64,000 bases of DNA, from positions 978,001 through 1,042,000 of the forward strand of contig AP026135.1 in assembly GCA_030295235.1 (NCBI GenBank), in the 5' to 3' direction. Positions 51,644-62,727 of this stretch are shown piece by piece. This stretch comes from Fistulifera solaris (Eukaryota; Bacillariophyta; Bacillariophyceae; Naviculales; Stauroneidaceae). Both the position numbers and the translations under genes were made by a program. The notes beneath the pieces were generated by a model that saw only the letters and a list, made by a program, of their open reading frames with translations, did not search any database and had not been told where the DNA came from. The first letter of the stretch is position 1, and each line of letters opens with the position of its first letter.

Positions 51644-53790
51644 CTAGAGCACGAGCATGTCGTGGGGCTGCGACGTACCAAGGGAACGAGTGGAGAGCTC
51701 TTCACCGCCACCGCCAACTTGCTCCGTCACGTCATTGATGAGCTTCGTATCCAACTGGAGTGTGCCGTTATGAGGATCATGAAAAATTTGATTGACAAAC
51801 CGATATCCGACGCATAAATCACTAAAATCATAGGCATGTTGAGCAGAAACGGTACTGACGTCGGCGTTTGACGTGCCAACCATATTGACCAATATCTGGT
51901 CGAAATGTATAGCGTCACGAACTTGTTGATGCGAATTCAACTGCTTTGGCCAATATCCTTGATTCAGTCGCATTAACTGACGAGCGTGAGCTTTGAGCAA
52001 AGGCGAACTTACGTTCAATTCATGTCGGAGAATCCAAGTACGTTTGAAGAACGGGTGATCCGGTGCCTCCACTTCTAATTTTGCGAAAATTCGCCGAGGG
52101 ACCAAATGTCCTGTAGGATCTTCATCAATGGCGTGATTACTGGTCTTGCTCAGTGACACAGACCTCATGAACCCACCTAAAGAAAGGGGCTCGACGCGAG
52201 GTGAGGACGGGCCAAGATCAGTCTCGAGAGTCGAGCTTTTCTTCCCTGCATGATTCATGCGCCGAATTTTCTTCTTCTTCCCGCCTCCTTTCCTTCTCAT
52301 ATTCTTACTACTTGCAAGTGTGGGACACGCTTGACTAGCATCGATACTGGCTATAATATTGACAGTGGCGTCAATGATTTCACCGCCCGCAATCGTGTGT
52401 AGGCGATTGTTGATTCGAAACTCCATGATAGGAGGAGGAATACGCTCCACATGTTCGTCAAGCTCCAAAGTATTGTCTTCCATTTCCGGGTCATCCTTCT
52501 CACGTTCCTCCTTATCGATGCTGACTCCACTGCCGTAGCGAATCACAATCGGGTCACTGAAATTAACTTGCGCAAATGACTGAATGCGGGCCACCTTGGC
52601 CACCAGAATCGCTCCACACATACTGGCAAACAATATTCCGGTAAAAGCCTCCATGGTAATAAAGATCGTCATGCCCACACACTTCCACCGATCAGGTTCG
52701 GTTGCTGACACTGCCGGATGCACTACACCATAACCAACGGAACAAAAGGTCGTCCAACTCAGCGAGTAAGAGTCCATGAAGGTCCCTCCTTCGGGCCCTC
52801 CGAAGTCCGTCCCCACGCCGCCGATACAAGTGGGTTGTTGTTGCGCAATAATATAAATGATAAGCGCAAAGAATAAGGTCAAACTGAAGAAAATGAGAGA
52901 GATTGAGAGCAGCACATGCATGAATCGACTCCGAAAGGTCCAATGCAGATATCTGACTACTTGTTCGTTGGGTTGTATGCCAAAACACGAACAAGAGCCA
53001 TGCTGCTCCCCGGTCGATTCGTAGACGGCTAGATGCTGATCCGGAATTCCGAGCTTTTTTAAAAGCTTCCAGTCATTTTTTCGAGTCGGCTGAGTGTTTT
53101 AATCACAAAAGTTAGAGAAATGTTGGTCTTTGCAACAGTGTTGTTCGTTCAGAACGGGAAAGACCTACCCGTATTGTCGCTAATGTATATTGACGGGGCC
53201 CAATGGACGATGATTCGGTGATATCGGGTCGAGAAGGAGCATTCCGCAACTGCCGTGTCGAAACAAAGAATCGACCGTGCGATGATATTTGATTGAATAC
53301 TGCGCTCCGTTCACTGTTGTTTTCGTCTGGGAAGGAGTGCGTCTCGGTGGCTGTTTTGTCGCGAGTGAAAAAATGAAGAAAATGCCGTTTGATTCTTGCA
53401 GCATGGCTTTGCGGAAAAGCTTCTTGGTTCGAGCGGATCTTCGAGAGAAGCATCAATAACAATTACAACCATTGAATGGGAATGGATGAGTGTCGAAGCT
53501 GAATGGATGAATAAAACTTCAGCAAATACATCTCTCACTCTTACCAATGCCGAATGAATTCGAGTTTTTCTTCTATTTCGTGTATCCAAATCAGCACTAC
53601 CGTTGTTGTTTTTATGAAGCTTATGTTTGTTGGAGTTGGTGTCTTCATTGACGAGAGATGAAAAGCGTTTTCGGGGCGCATCCTCTTCAACAGTCTCTGT
53701 GTTAAGTCCAGATTCAACATCATGATGAGAATCGTTCTCTTTGCCGTTCTCTTGATCGACCCGCTCAACGAATGAGCCTTGTCTCCGCAT
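51644..53790 (-). CDS. Inward-rectifier-type (Kir) potassium channel, copy 1
   Basis: 653 residues in three exons: 53545-53790, 53169-53438 and 51644-53089; introns of 106 and 79 bp, both phase 0. N-terminal cytosolic part is disordered. TM1 VLLSISLIFFSLTLFFALII starts near residue 230, the pore helix and filter are SYSLSWTTFCSVGYG (filter near 289-293), TM2 is VGMTIFITMEAFTGILFASM. The Kir C-terminal beta domain follows: VARIQSFAQVNFSDPIVIRY, MEFRINNRLHTIAGGEIIDA, DHPFFKRTWILRHELNVSSP and YDFSDLCVGYRFVNQIF. Copy 2 on the plus strand at 54409-56051 is clearly paralogous, and the two are divergent, 618 bp apart. Copy 1 has a long basic insertion (RRKGGGKKKKIRRMN) that copy 2 lacks. Intact. Confidence 0.88.
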
Positions 53791-54408
53791 TACTGTAACC
53801 TTTTGTCAAACCAATGAAATGTTTCTAATTTAGCTGAAAACAAGGTGCAACAGCGATTATGTACAAGGTATTGTGTTGTCGATCGTTTTGTGAAGGGCGA
53901 ACCGATAAAATAATAATAATAATTCTTCAAGCTTCGAGCCTTTTGTCGAAGTGCGCGCGCACATCACCTGTCGATTTGTCTCTAAAAAATAATGATGAAG
54001 GCGAGTGTACCAGGTACAAGTACAAGCATCGGTAACGGTACTTGTACGGTACCAGGTACGGTACCTGGTACAAGTACCAACGTCGGTGTTTCTAAAACAT
54101 GACGTCATTCACTCGGAAGCAGCTACGTAGTGTGATAGTCTACCACGTGGCATATGTATTTGTCTAACTGTTCCAGCTACAATCCACAAACCGTTTTACC
54201 GACCTGAATGACGGATCGACACTCAAGCGAACTGCACTGCAAATGCTTACTGACTTTTTCTCCTAGTTGCCTTTATTGTCCTGTTTGTTTTCCTCATTAT
54301 ACCACCTAGAGCAACAGACTATGCAACTACTCCGTAACGAATTGTTTCGCATTGATTGAATATTGCCAAAGAGTCCTCCCGATTTCGAAGAAGAATCATC
54401 ATCCGTCG
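53791..54408. promoter_or_regulatory. divergent intergenic region between the two Kir genes, with GGTACC palindromes
   Basis: 618 bp, probably holding both promoters. A dense cluster of inverted GTAC motifs lies at 54009-54078 and one TACTCCGTA copy at 54328-54336, about 75 bp before the copy 2 ATG. GTACAAGGTATTG at 53858 repeats a motif seen near 41190. Confidence 0.5.
54009..54078. repeat. nested palindromic GTACCAGGTAC/GTACCTGGTAC cluster
   Basis: GTACCAGGTAC (54049-54059), a single G, then GTACCTGGTAC (54061-54071): a perfect 11-bp inverted repeat. Flanking GTACCAGGTACAAGTAC and ACAAGTACC extend the symmetry imperfectly to about 70 bp. Confidence 0.8.
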
Positions 54409-56051
54409 ATGTCAGACAAGCAACGATCATCGTCGAGTCTCTCGATACACGTGAGTCCTTTTCGGCTGCTCCTTTTCCTCTGTGCTTACAACGTACAATT
54501 TTTACATTCAAAATTACTTTACTTCTTGCAATTTTTAGGTCCGATCACAACACACTGCTTCAAACCTGAAAGATCGTCTGAAACTAAGACTACGGAATTT
54601 ATTTTTTACAAAACAAACGGACGCCAAAAATGTCGATCTTGAAGTCGGAAGCCATCGAAGTATTCAATATCGCCTGGATCGAGAAAAACCGCCGGTAGGA
54701 ATCATGAAAAGGATACTTACATGCGGACTCGTGGGGAAAGTTCGATCGAGTGTTTCAACGCATGGAATGAACCCCAATCAAACGTTGGCAATCTACTTGC
54801 ATTGGATGTTTCGGTACGATGTCTATATTTCGTGCGTGTGTGTCTATCTGAAAAGTTTCTAACAGCTTATTGAACTCTTGTTGTTTCTTTTACAAAAGGG
54901 TAAACTTCCTGTTTCTCTTTGGACTGATGTGGTTGGCTTTTGTCGGCCTCACTATTGTTTTCGCTGGCTTTATTGCCATTGCGGGGAGGATGGATTCCAG
55001 TTGTGTTCAAGTATCGAGGAATGATTTTGGAGCAGCGGGGACTCCTTTTTCGGATGCGTTTGCTTTAAGTTGGACTACCTTTACGACTGTTGGATACGGA
55101 ACCACAAATACGGCGTTGAGTCATAATCACTCCAATATGTTCAAATGCTTTTGGGTGGACTTTGTTTGTTCCGTCGAGGCTCTTCTCGGTATCATTTATT
55201 CCGGCTTTTGTGGAGCGATTTTGTTTGGAAAAATCCTTCGCGTACAGAGTTCTGCTCAAGTGATTTTCAGCGACCCGCTTCTCATCCGATACGGCGCGGG
55301 TCTTACAACCGAATTCGAAGCCATGGCAGGGGAAAGCACAGATAACGATAAAAGTCCGTGTCCGATGTTGGAATTCCGCATTGTCAACAAACTGTACGGA
55401 GATATCGGAGGAGAAATTATGGATGCCACTTTGAATGTTGTTGCAAGCGTAGGCAAAGATCACCTCAATCCTATGTCACAACGTTTCAGTCGCAAAAACT
55501 TGACATCCAACAATGGACACTATGATTCTAATCACAGCTACAATTCGTCGGACATGGATGTAGATCCTCCGATACAGCAGGCGGATTCAGCTGAAATTGG
55601 GGATACGTTTTCGAATATTGACGCAGAAACGAACATCACAGACAAGCATATCTTTTCGAAAATGCACGTTGAACCAAGCGATCATCCTTTCTTCAAACGT
55701 GTGTGGCTGGTGAAACATGTGCTAAATCAAGATTCACCCATTCTAAAGCCCCGAATCCGGCGCATGATTCGTCGGAATGGTGGGCATTGGCCCCAGAAGC
55801 TCAATAGCTACGCTTCCATTCGGGACAGTCTTCAGTTCAACCAAATCTTGGTCAGCTTTAACGGAGTTTCCAATGCCAGCTCCATCGATGTTTACGCCCA
55901 ACGCATTTACGACTTTTACGATTTGAACATTGGATACCAATTTGTGAATATTCTTTATAGAAGTGAAAACGGTGCTGTGGGGGTTGATATTGATCTAATC
56001 AATGACGTTCGGGAGCAAAATGGCGGTGGTGGTGAGCCTCTATTAGAGTAA
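54409..56051 (+). CDS. Inward-rectifier-type (Kir) potassium channel, copy 2
   Basis: 489 residues in three exons: 54409-54450, 54539-54813 and 54899-56051; introns of 88 and 85 bp. Phases agree (14 codons; 91 codons plus 2 bases; 1 base plus 384 codons). The short first exon reads MSDKQRSSSSLSIH. TM1 is VNFLFLFGLMWLAFVGLTIV from residue 107, filter TTVGYG near 169-173 after FALSWTTF, TM2 CSVEALLGIIYSGFCGAILF. The C-terminal domain mirrors copy 1: ILRVQSSAQVIFSDPLLIRY, LEFRIVNKLYGDIGGEIMDA, PSDHPFFKRVWLVKHVLNQ and YDFYDLNIGYQFVNILY, and both end GGGGEPL/GGGGEEL. Filter Thr-Val-Gly-Tyr-Gly supports potassium selectivity. Subcellular membrane unknown. Confidence 0.88.
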
Positions 56052-56452
56052 GGTTTGGTTCTATTGCTATGAATGGACGGCTTCAACGTCAGAAAATGCA
56101 TAACGGAGAACGAAAGACGAATTGAAAAGATCTCGAAACTCAGAATCATCCTTTCAATCATGGCGGATCGACTCCGACTGAGCGAAGCAGTAATGCTACT
56201 CGTGTAGGCCAATAATCTCTTTGAGAACGTGGCACATTGATTGCTTTTCGCAAAGGCTATCAGCTTGTTGACGATCTACTTATCCCTAATTTTGGCTGAT
56301 GTGCTAGTGCTAACATTAGCTTGAAAGAGTTTGCATAGTCTGCACGAACGTTCCGCTGGAATAAGCGATTGTTTACTTGCTCATAAAACGTAGCTAGAAC
56401 AAAAGTATTGACCTAGCAAAATGATCATTGTAGTCGTAATTAGATGTGACGA
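56052..56452. other. intergenic region between convergent genes
   Basis: 3' space of Kir copy 2 (plus) and the membrane protein (minus). No feature supported. Confidence 0.45.
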
Positions 56453-57626
56453 TCACTCAGAAACGAGTCGCACAGTAGACGCCCCGCCGTGTTGAAACGG
56501 CCTAGGATGAGCCTCAAAGTTGGGGGCATCTGGGAAATAAATATGCCGCAATTGAAGTAAGTCTGGAACAAGGTCGCGGATAAGCAGTTGCTCTAGATAA
56601 ATCCCATCCAGAACGCTCCCCGGTACAAAAGGATCTTCTAGTTGGTAGATAGCTTCGAACAGGCTCGTCAACGCCAATGATGTGATGACAGCAAAGGCTA
56701 TCCCTGTGCCCAACGAATTCAACTCATGGGCCACCTGAGCATAAAAGGGTGCATAGAAAGGTGGCAAAAGATGGAGAATAAACGAGAAAAACTCCGCAAT
56801 GCCTGCGGTGTTCGGTAATTTTGATCATGCGCAGTCTTTCAAAGTACTGCAGGGAATCTCTTTCCCATTGACGAATACGCGACGATTCATTCCCCGGCAT
56901 GCCTTCTCGTTTAAGAACTTCACAACACTGCGAAAGCTTGGCATATCGTGCATTCATCGATCGAAAGCTGTTTGTTGCTTTGGATAGAATCAACTTGGCT
57001 TCATTCTGATACCGGGGAAAGATCTTGTGCCGGGCACGCGAACACGTCGGCAACGTCAAATAGTGTGTCGCATCCGAAGCAATACCAAAGAGTTGTTGCA
57101 GAACCGCATCACTATGTTTCCTCCAATCGACATCTGACTGAGCTCGACCCGAAGGTTTCGGTTTGGGATCCCAATCCCAATTGGCATGCGCGATGTACAG
57201 TTGCAACAAAGTGGCGCGAAAATTCCCCAAATCACGCAAAGCATTCTCTCGTCGTGTGAAAGCCATGCTGATGACTGCTGTAATGGGAGTCACAACCGCG
57301 AAGGAAAGAAGGACCCAATTCATAATATTGCCGTCGAATTCGTCCTTCTCTTCTGTTTCCCGAACGACATAAAGGGTCAATCCAACACTCAGGGCAATGC
57401 TAATAAGGGATTCAATGGAAATGAGATAGAGACCAAAAATAGTAATCGACGCGACAGTATTCACAACGACCAAGTAAGCTGCTCTGGCGAGAGAAAATGC
57501 TGATTCTCCCCTTCGGCTTTCCGTCGCCGCGTCTTCGTCAATCCCAGCATGATAGGATTGCGCAACATGTTCGACAGTTTCGTACGGCTTGGAGCTGCGA
57601 TCTATTTCTTTCGGTAATGATGTCAT
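56453..57626 (-). CDS. Multi-pass membrane protein of unknown function
   Basis: About 390 residues from ATG 57626. Hydrophobic segments: SLARAAYLVVVNTVASITIF with FGLYLISIESLISIALSVGL, then IMNWVLLSFAVVTPITAVIS, then LPPFYAPFYA and GIAFAVITSLALTSLFEAIY. Between them lies a cytosolic helical region (RYAKLSQCCEVLKREGMPGN, WERDSLQYFERLRMIK). The frame breaks at the T-run 56819-56822; with one base fewer it reads MIKLPNTAGIAEFFSFILHL LPPFYAPFY without a gap. The layout (N-terminal helices, long helical middle, LPPFYAPFYAQ, GIAFAVITSLALT, QLEDPFV) is somewhat bestrophin-like in order (EDPF occurs in both), so an anion channel is possible, but I do not assign it. Confidence 0.65.
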
Positions 57627-58231
57627 GATAATGAAGAGATTAATACATTATTGCGAAAACAGGAGAACTGTTGACATGTCATAATACAATAAATACCGCC
57701 AAACGGCGCAGAAAAAAGTACGAGGGTACTTGTACTCCGTAAAAAATAATGGCCTCTTTATTGCGGGAAAACTATGAGGCTATGACTCCTCCTCGTGACT
57801 GCAGTTCACTCATTCATCTGGACCGTCCCCATAATTGCAAACACCAAGGTTGTCACCAAAAATAATAATGAGCAAAATTGTGCACGAGATTATAGCTTCA
57901 TGTCAATGAAACCGCCTAAAGTCAGCAATAGGGACGAATATTTCTTTTACGTAATCACATAATTTGAGTTTTTAGTAACAAGGCGCGTTTTCGTGTGTGA
58001 TCATCTGTCACGAGGCGAGCTGATATAATCAACAATTAGTCTATAATCTAGAGAAATTGAACAATGAGCGACTAAGTGGGAAAAACAATTCCGTTTTCGG
58101 CCTAAATTAGCAACGAGAGCAGTTCCGATCGTCCTCTATTTCGCCCCCTTACTCATCGCTCATCCAAGAAACAATTAGCATCTCGTAGGCATGCATCCAT
58201 GAAAATTCACGGATAATTTCGCTCAACACAT
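57627..58231. other. intergenic region
   Basis: Upstream of the membrane protein and downstream of the next minus-strand gene. One TACTCCGTA copy at 57733-57741. Nothing else supported. Confidence 0.45.
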
Positions 58232-58913
58232 TTAGCTGCTACCATTATTTCGTTGCAAATGTTTCTTGTGCATGGTAATTTGCAGTCGTTTGGCCTCGTC
58301 GGGACGTATCTTGGCACCATTGTATCGACTGCGAGCTCCGGATGATTTGCGGTGATAAAATTCCATCGCGTCAGTTTCTCCTATTATATCATCATCATCA
58401 TCATCATCGTCTTCTTCTATCTTTTCAGTGACAATAAATCGCCGGTACTTTTCGCGCACCGATGAATGGGTTTTACAACGAATTTCGGTTTTAAGCGGAA
58501 AGGCCGCAACGTCGGCTGTAATTGTTCCTGTTCGATCGTCGGATGACTCCTCTTGGTATCGCTGGAGGCTGCTTTCTGCAAAATGACATCGCGAAACGAA
58601 AGCCTCGAAGCGACTGACCAGACCGAACGCGGCCCCGCAACCACATCATAACTCGAGTCGTCGTCATGACATTTGCTACAAGAATGATTATCTTCCTCGG
58701 GCACGGACTCCAAAATATCGTAGCGACTTAAATCCGGTGTCGAAAAGAGGAACTCAGAGATCGCGGTCGTCTCGGCATTTCGACCATCACAGGTTGTTGC
58801 GATGATGATGATTCGGGCTCGTCGGAAGCAATCAGTTCCCAATCATCTGTTTCCGTGGATACGTTGGTGTTCAATGTAGGCCATTCGTCTTCTGTAGTGT
58901 CCATTTCTCCCAT
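58232..58913 (-). CDS. Acidic, mostly disordered protein of unknown function
   Basis: About 228 residues from ATG 58913 (MGEMDTTEDEWPTLNTNVST). The segments DDWELIASDEPESSSSQQPV, SEFLFSTPDLSRYDILESVP, SVWSVASRLSFRDVILQKAA and VREKYRRFIVTEKIEE, then an Asp run and a basic C terminus (YNGAKIRPDEAKRLQITMHK) make one plausible protein when two single bases are added (near 58778-58780 and 58481-58485). The Asp run is encoded by an ATC microsatellite on the plus strand (about 58385-58412). No domain recognised. Confidence 0.5.
58385..58412. repeat. ATC trinucleotide microsatellite
   Basis: About eight ATC units within the gene at 58232-58913, read on the minus strand as a run of Asp codons. Confidence 0.9.
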
Positions 58914-59387
58914 CTTTTATCGGTACGCGATCATGGACTTGTTGCAGTAAGTAAGTAAATTTACACTAGAATGATGAGGTGACTCGGGGTACAGCGCTTT
59001 TGAACGCGATTGGTAGTAGTAGTAAAATCAATATCGCGAACCGCGAACCTGCTCTCTGGTTTTCGATAGCGTCGAACGTCGAGCGTCGAACGTCGAACAA
59101 CGACCAACGACCAACGACATGTTCTTTCTTACTTTGTATTAAGGAGTGAGTACGAAGGACGCGGGCGGCGTGACGCGACTGAAATTAATTACAACCGCGA
59201 ATAACGCAGCGACACGGACTACACTTTGATACGTGAAACAACTGTCACGTTTTCGCTTTTCGTCGCTCGTCGCTGTTTCTTCATTCGGTGATGATACCAG
59301 TAATGGTAATATCTCTCACCGCATAGCCGTCTTCCTTTTGATACGTTATAAAGTGCCCTCGTCTTTTGCAAAGCAACTGTATTGAAG
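58914..59387. promoter_or_regulatory. divergent intergenic region with short tandem runs
   Basis: Upstream of two divergent genes. Runs of CGTCGAACGTCGA and ACGACCAACGACCAACGAC type units lie at about 59068-59118. No gene. Confidence 0.45.
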
Positions 59388-60733
59388 ATGCAAGAGCCAT
59401 CGTCAACATACGAAGCAACACAAGCACGACAACGAACACTGGCGCAACCCGACAAGGTGCACTGGGACGGAGAAGTATCGTTTCGAGATCATCCGTATCG
59501 ACAATTGCATCATCAAAGAGGGATTATTGGAGCATTTCGTGTTCGATTATTAGAAGCATCGAATCTCAAACGATCGTACTGGTCTCCTTTGGCCATTGGC
59601 CCAGTGAAACTGTTGGGCTTGAGCAAGGCACACGGAAACGTGTCCTCCTTTTGTTCCTTTTCATTGGATACAGCCTCCGCGTACGACGACAATGATAGTC
59701 TTGCACCGTCCACCTCGCATCGCAAACCGGCACCGACGTCGAAACCCCCACCGAAACGCCCCACTGTGGTATCACCCGTCATTCCGGAAAACAACAACCC
59801 GGTTTGGGACAATTTTCAATTTGATTTTCCGTTGCGGAAAGGATTCATGGCACAAGATGGGATGCGTTTGTTACTGACCGTTCGTGTCAACGAAGATTCG
59901 ACTCCGGTTGAAACCCTCATGCCCGGAGGATTGTCAGATGGTGATGCGCGATTGTTGGGAATGGGCAGTCTCGACATTACCGACCTTTGTTTGGGGTGCA
60001 CCAGTGAAGGCGATCCGGTACCGGGAGTGATCGATGCGTGGATTCCCATCTCTTTGCCCAACAAGGATCGTTTGCTGGTTTCAAATGAAAAGAACGAGGA
60101 CTCCAATATCATAGCATCCTCGGAACAATCGACGGGGATGGTTCGCGTTCTAGTATCCTACGGACCATCCGGATTGGAACCACACGAAAAAGACATTGTA
60201 GCCCTGGAAGCCTTCGCGCGTCGCAATCCATCCACTTCGTCCTGTCGACCACTTCTTCCGCCTCTCCGGCCACTGACGGTGGTCGAACGGCGAGGCGCTT
60301 TCTTGCTTTGTGAATACAGTCTCTCCGATCAAGGACGGAAAAAGGCGTTTGTGCGATTGCATCGAAACTCGGTCTTTGTCATTGAACGACAAAATCTGGC
60401 GGATGCCGCACACAATCTAGCACTCCTCCCATTTGATGTCATGATGTCGACACCCATGGGACGAGCGAGTGCGCAAGCGTTAGTCCCGTGAGTGCCGCCG
60501 GAAAAGAACTTTTGATGCCGGCACTGCTTTCTTTGAAATTACTGTGGGTTGCGGCACGTACGACGACTTTGGCGGGTCTCTCCGGAGCGCAAGCGTTAGG
60601 CTCGACTTTGTGGCAAGAGGGTTCGACTAGTTTGACGGCGAGTCACCATAGCGATAGTAATTTGTCCCTGAGAGGTCATGATCATTACCGAAACCATCGC
60701 GATGGTGCTCTTTCGCAATTCGCTCAACTTTAA
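59388..60733 (+). CDS. Probable C2-domain-containing protein
   Basis: About 448 residues from ATG 59388. The N-terminal third looks like a C2 membrane-binding sandwich: GIIGAFRVRLLEASNLKRSY at the first strands, an insertion rich in Ser and Pro (SHRKPAPTSKPPPKRPTVVS), NNPVWDNFQFDFPL, RLLLTVRVNE and a last strand at LLGMGSLDITDL. NPVWDNFQFDF is the common C2 edge. The rest, with MVRVLVSYGPSGLEPHEKDI and AFLLCEYSLSDQGRKKAFVR, is unassigned. The frame ends at a TGA after SAQALVP (60489-60491). Adding one base there continues as VSAAGKELLMPALLSLKLLW to 60733, which is Ala/Leu-rich and coding-like. The GTGAGT at the break could instead be a splice donor. Confidence 0.6.
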
Positions 60734-61190
60734 TAGATGCGGAGAGTTTTTGTTAAGACCACTACATATTTTATTAGGGATTACTTTGTGGAATATGCAG
60801 CCATACTCAAATGCTTCCAATCGGGTTTTGCTAGTCAATATAACACATTGAGTTTGCTAAATGGTCTTTATCTGATTCACTAGCCAAGATTGTTAAACGT
60901 TAATATCTCGTATCGCCCTCTATCAGTGATGCAAGCAAGATCCTAAAACTATCATGTGCCTTTGATCGTGTTCTCGTCATCGCCAGCACAGAATGCTTGT
61001 GTTGAAAAATGGAGTCGATGAGACGATTTGTGTAGACGAAAGCGTCTGCAAAAATTCTTTGTCAAATTTCAAGTTCGCCTACACAACCTACACTAAGAAA
61101 GATTGCAAAAGACGTATTTAATCAGTTCCACTAGACATCTCTATTAACGTGACCAAGCTATTCGTTATCATTCGCGTCTGACATCTCTCT
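60734..61190. other. intergenic region between convergent genes
   Basis: Shared 3' space of the C2-like gene and cyclophilin. Nothing supported. Confidence 0.45.
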
Positions 61191-62195
61191 TTAGAGCTGA
61201 CCACAGTTATCAATGACGACCTTGGCCTTGGTGGTACCACTGCTGGATCCAACACCTTCGATAGTACGGACGACATCCATGCCTTCGACGACGGAGCCAA
61301 AGACGACGTGCTTACCGTCCAACCACTGGGTCTGGGCCGTGCAGATGAACTGAAAACAAAGAAATAAAACAAGAAATTACAAATGCATGAGTCTTCTATT
61401 TTCCACAGCCAATTATCATGACAGCGAATCCCCACGTTTAACTGTTACTTACGAACTGCGATCCGTTGGTACCGGGACCGGCGTTGGCCATGCTGAGAAT
61501 ACCAGGACCAGTATGCGTCAATTTGAAGTTCTCATCGGGGAATTTTCTATACGATTCGAATGAAAAAAGAGAAAATTGTAAGAAAAAAACAAGCCATCTA
61601 AGGTAATAGCGACAAAGCTCGTGAACAGTTCGTCCCAACACTTACCCTCCGTAGATCGACTTTCCGCCAGTACCATTGTGGTTGGTGAAGTCTCCTCCCT
61701 AGGAAAGATTTAGAAAAGAAAAGAAATGAGAACTCTGAGCAAGTCGCAGTTTTATTTAGTCATCGATTACTTGACAATGAGCTTACCTGGCACATGAATC
61801 CGGGGATCACTGCGTTGATTATTGCCGAAACATTAGATAACGATGAGAAAGAGTAGTAGTGAAAGGGAGGATGTAAAGGAGCGCATTGACAACGTACCGC
61901 GGTGAAAGCTGGACCCCTTGTATCCAAATCCTGGTTCTCCGGTGCAAAGCTGACGAAAGTTCTCCGCCGTCTTGGGAACAATATCCGCGCGAAGTTCCAT
62001 AACAATGCGACCGACGGGCTTGCCGCCTACCGACATATCGAAGAAGACCTTAGGGTTGGACCTAAGGAGAGAGACATTAGGCGCGACGTGAGTCGACGAT
62101 ACGCAAGTGTATGCGAAACAACGAAGGGGGGAGAAAGCAAAGTGCTGTGCCGCATATCGCAGTGCAACCATAATCCGCCTTGTCGCAACTTACAT
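61191..62195 (-). CDS. Cyclophilin A-type peptidyl-prolyl isomerase, six coding exons, split start codon
   Basis: 164 residues, the classic single-domain length. Exons (minus): 62194-62195 (AT), 61898-62061, 61787-61809 (23 nt), 61646-61698, 61453-61546, 61191-61349. Introns 132, 88, 88, 99 and 103 bp, all GT-AG; the summed coding length is 495 nt. The spliced product begins [20 protein letters not shown] and contains [40 protein letters not shown], the catalytic Arg in [25 protein letters not shown] and the Trp contact in [15 protein letters not shown]. The start ATG is formed across the first intron (AT|G). Exon 1 extends upstream as 5' leader; an in-frame ATG at 62408 would add 71 residues with no recognisable signal, less likely. 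Confidence 0.9.
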
Positions 62196-62727
62196 GATGC
62201 TTGAAAAGCGAGCAAATATAACAACAGGATATTGTGTAACGAGAAAAGATCCGATGCAATGAATCGACCAGCTGTTTTTTTTTGCGCTTGCCCGGGGCTT
62301 TGGTTGTGTCGCTCGGAATGACCGTTGGTAAACGGTAGACTCCGCCGAAATCTTCGGTGACCTGACAGACGGTACAAGTCGGCTTATAGTCAATGGCTTG
62401 TGGTACATTTTTCATGACAGTCATCGAATCGTACGTATCAGAGCCAACAAGATCTTTCGATTTCCACGAAGATCCGGGGAAAGGTGTGAAGGACAGAAAA
62501 GAGACTTTACAAAACGACCATAAGTTTTGTCCTTATAGTATTATTCCTAATTTCCTAATGATTTTCGTAGGGTGGAAAGTATGCGGTTTTCACATTTATG
62601 ATGTATTGTATCTTGATGCGACGTTCATTGCGCTCGTCGCTCGCCGCATCATATCCTCAAGAAAACAAGAAGAAATAAAATCATTCTGGTTGCGATTATT
62701 ACCTTTCACAGCCACAAGTTCTTAAGA
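62196..62727. promoter_or_regulatory. cyclophilin 5' leader and divergent promoter region
   Basis: Between the cyclophilin gene (minus) and acireductone dioxygenase (plus). Open frames here on both strands (for example minus from 62424) overlap the presumed leader and show no domain. Confidence 0.45.

Noticed and set aside
62190-62408. 71-residue N-terminal extension of cyclophilin from an upstream in-frame ATG
   Set aside because: No targeting pattern, and the canonical MSNPKVFFD start is present. Kept as an alternative, not preferred.
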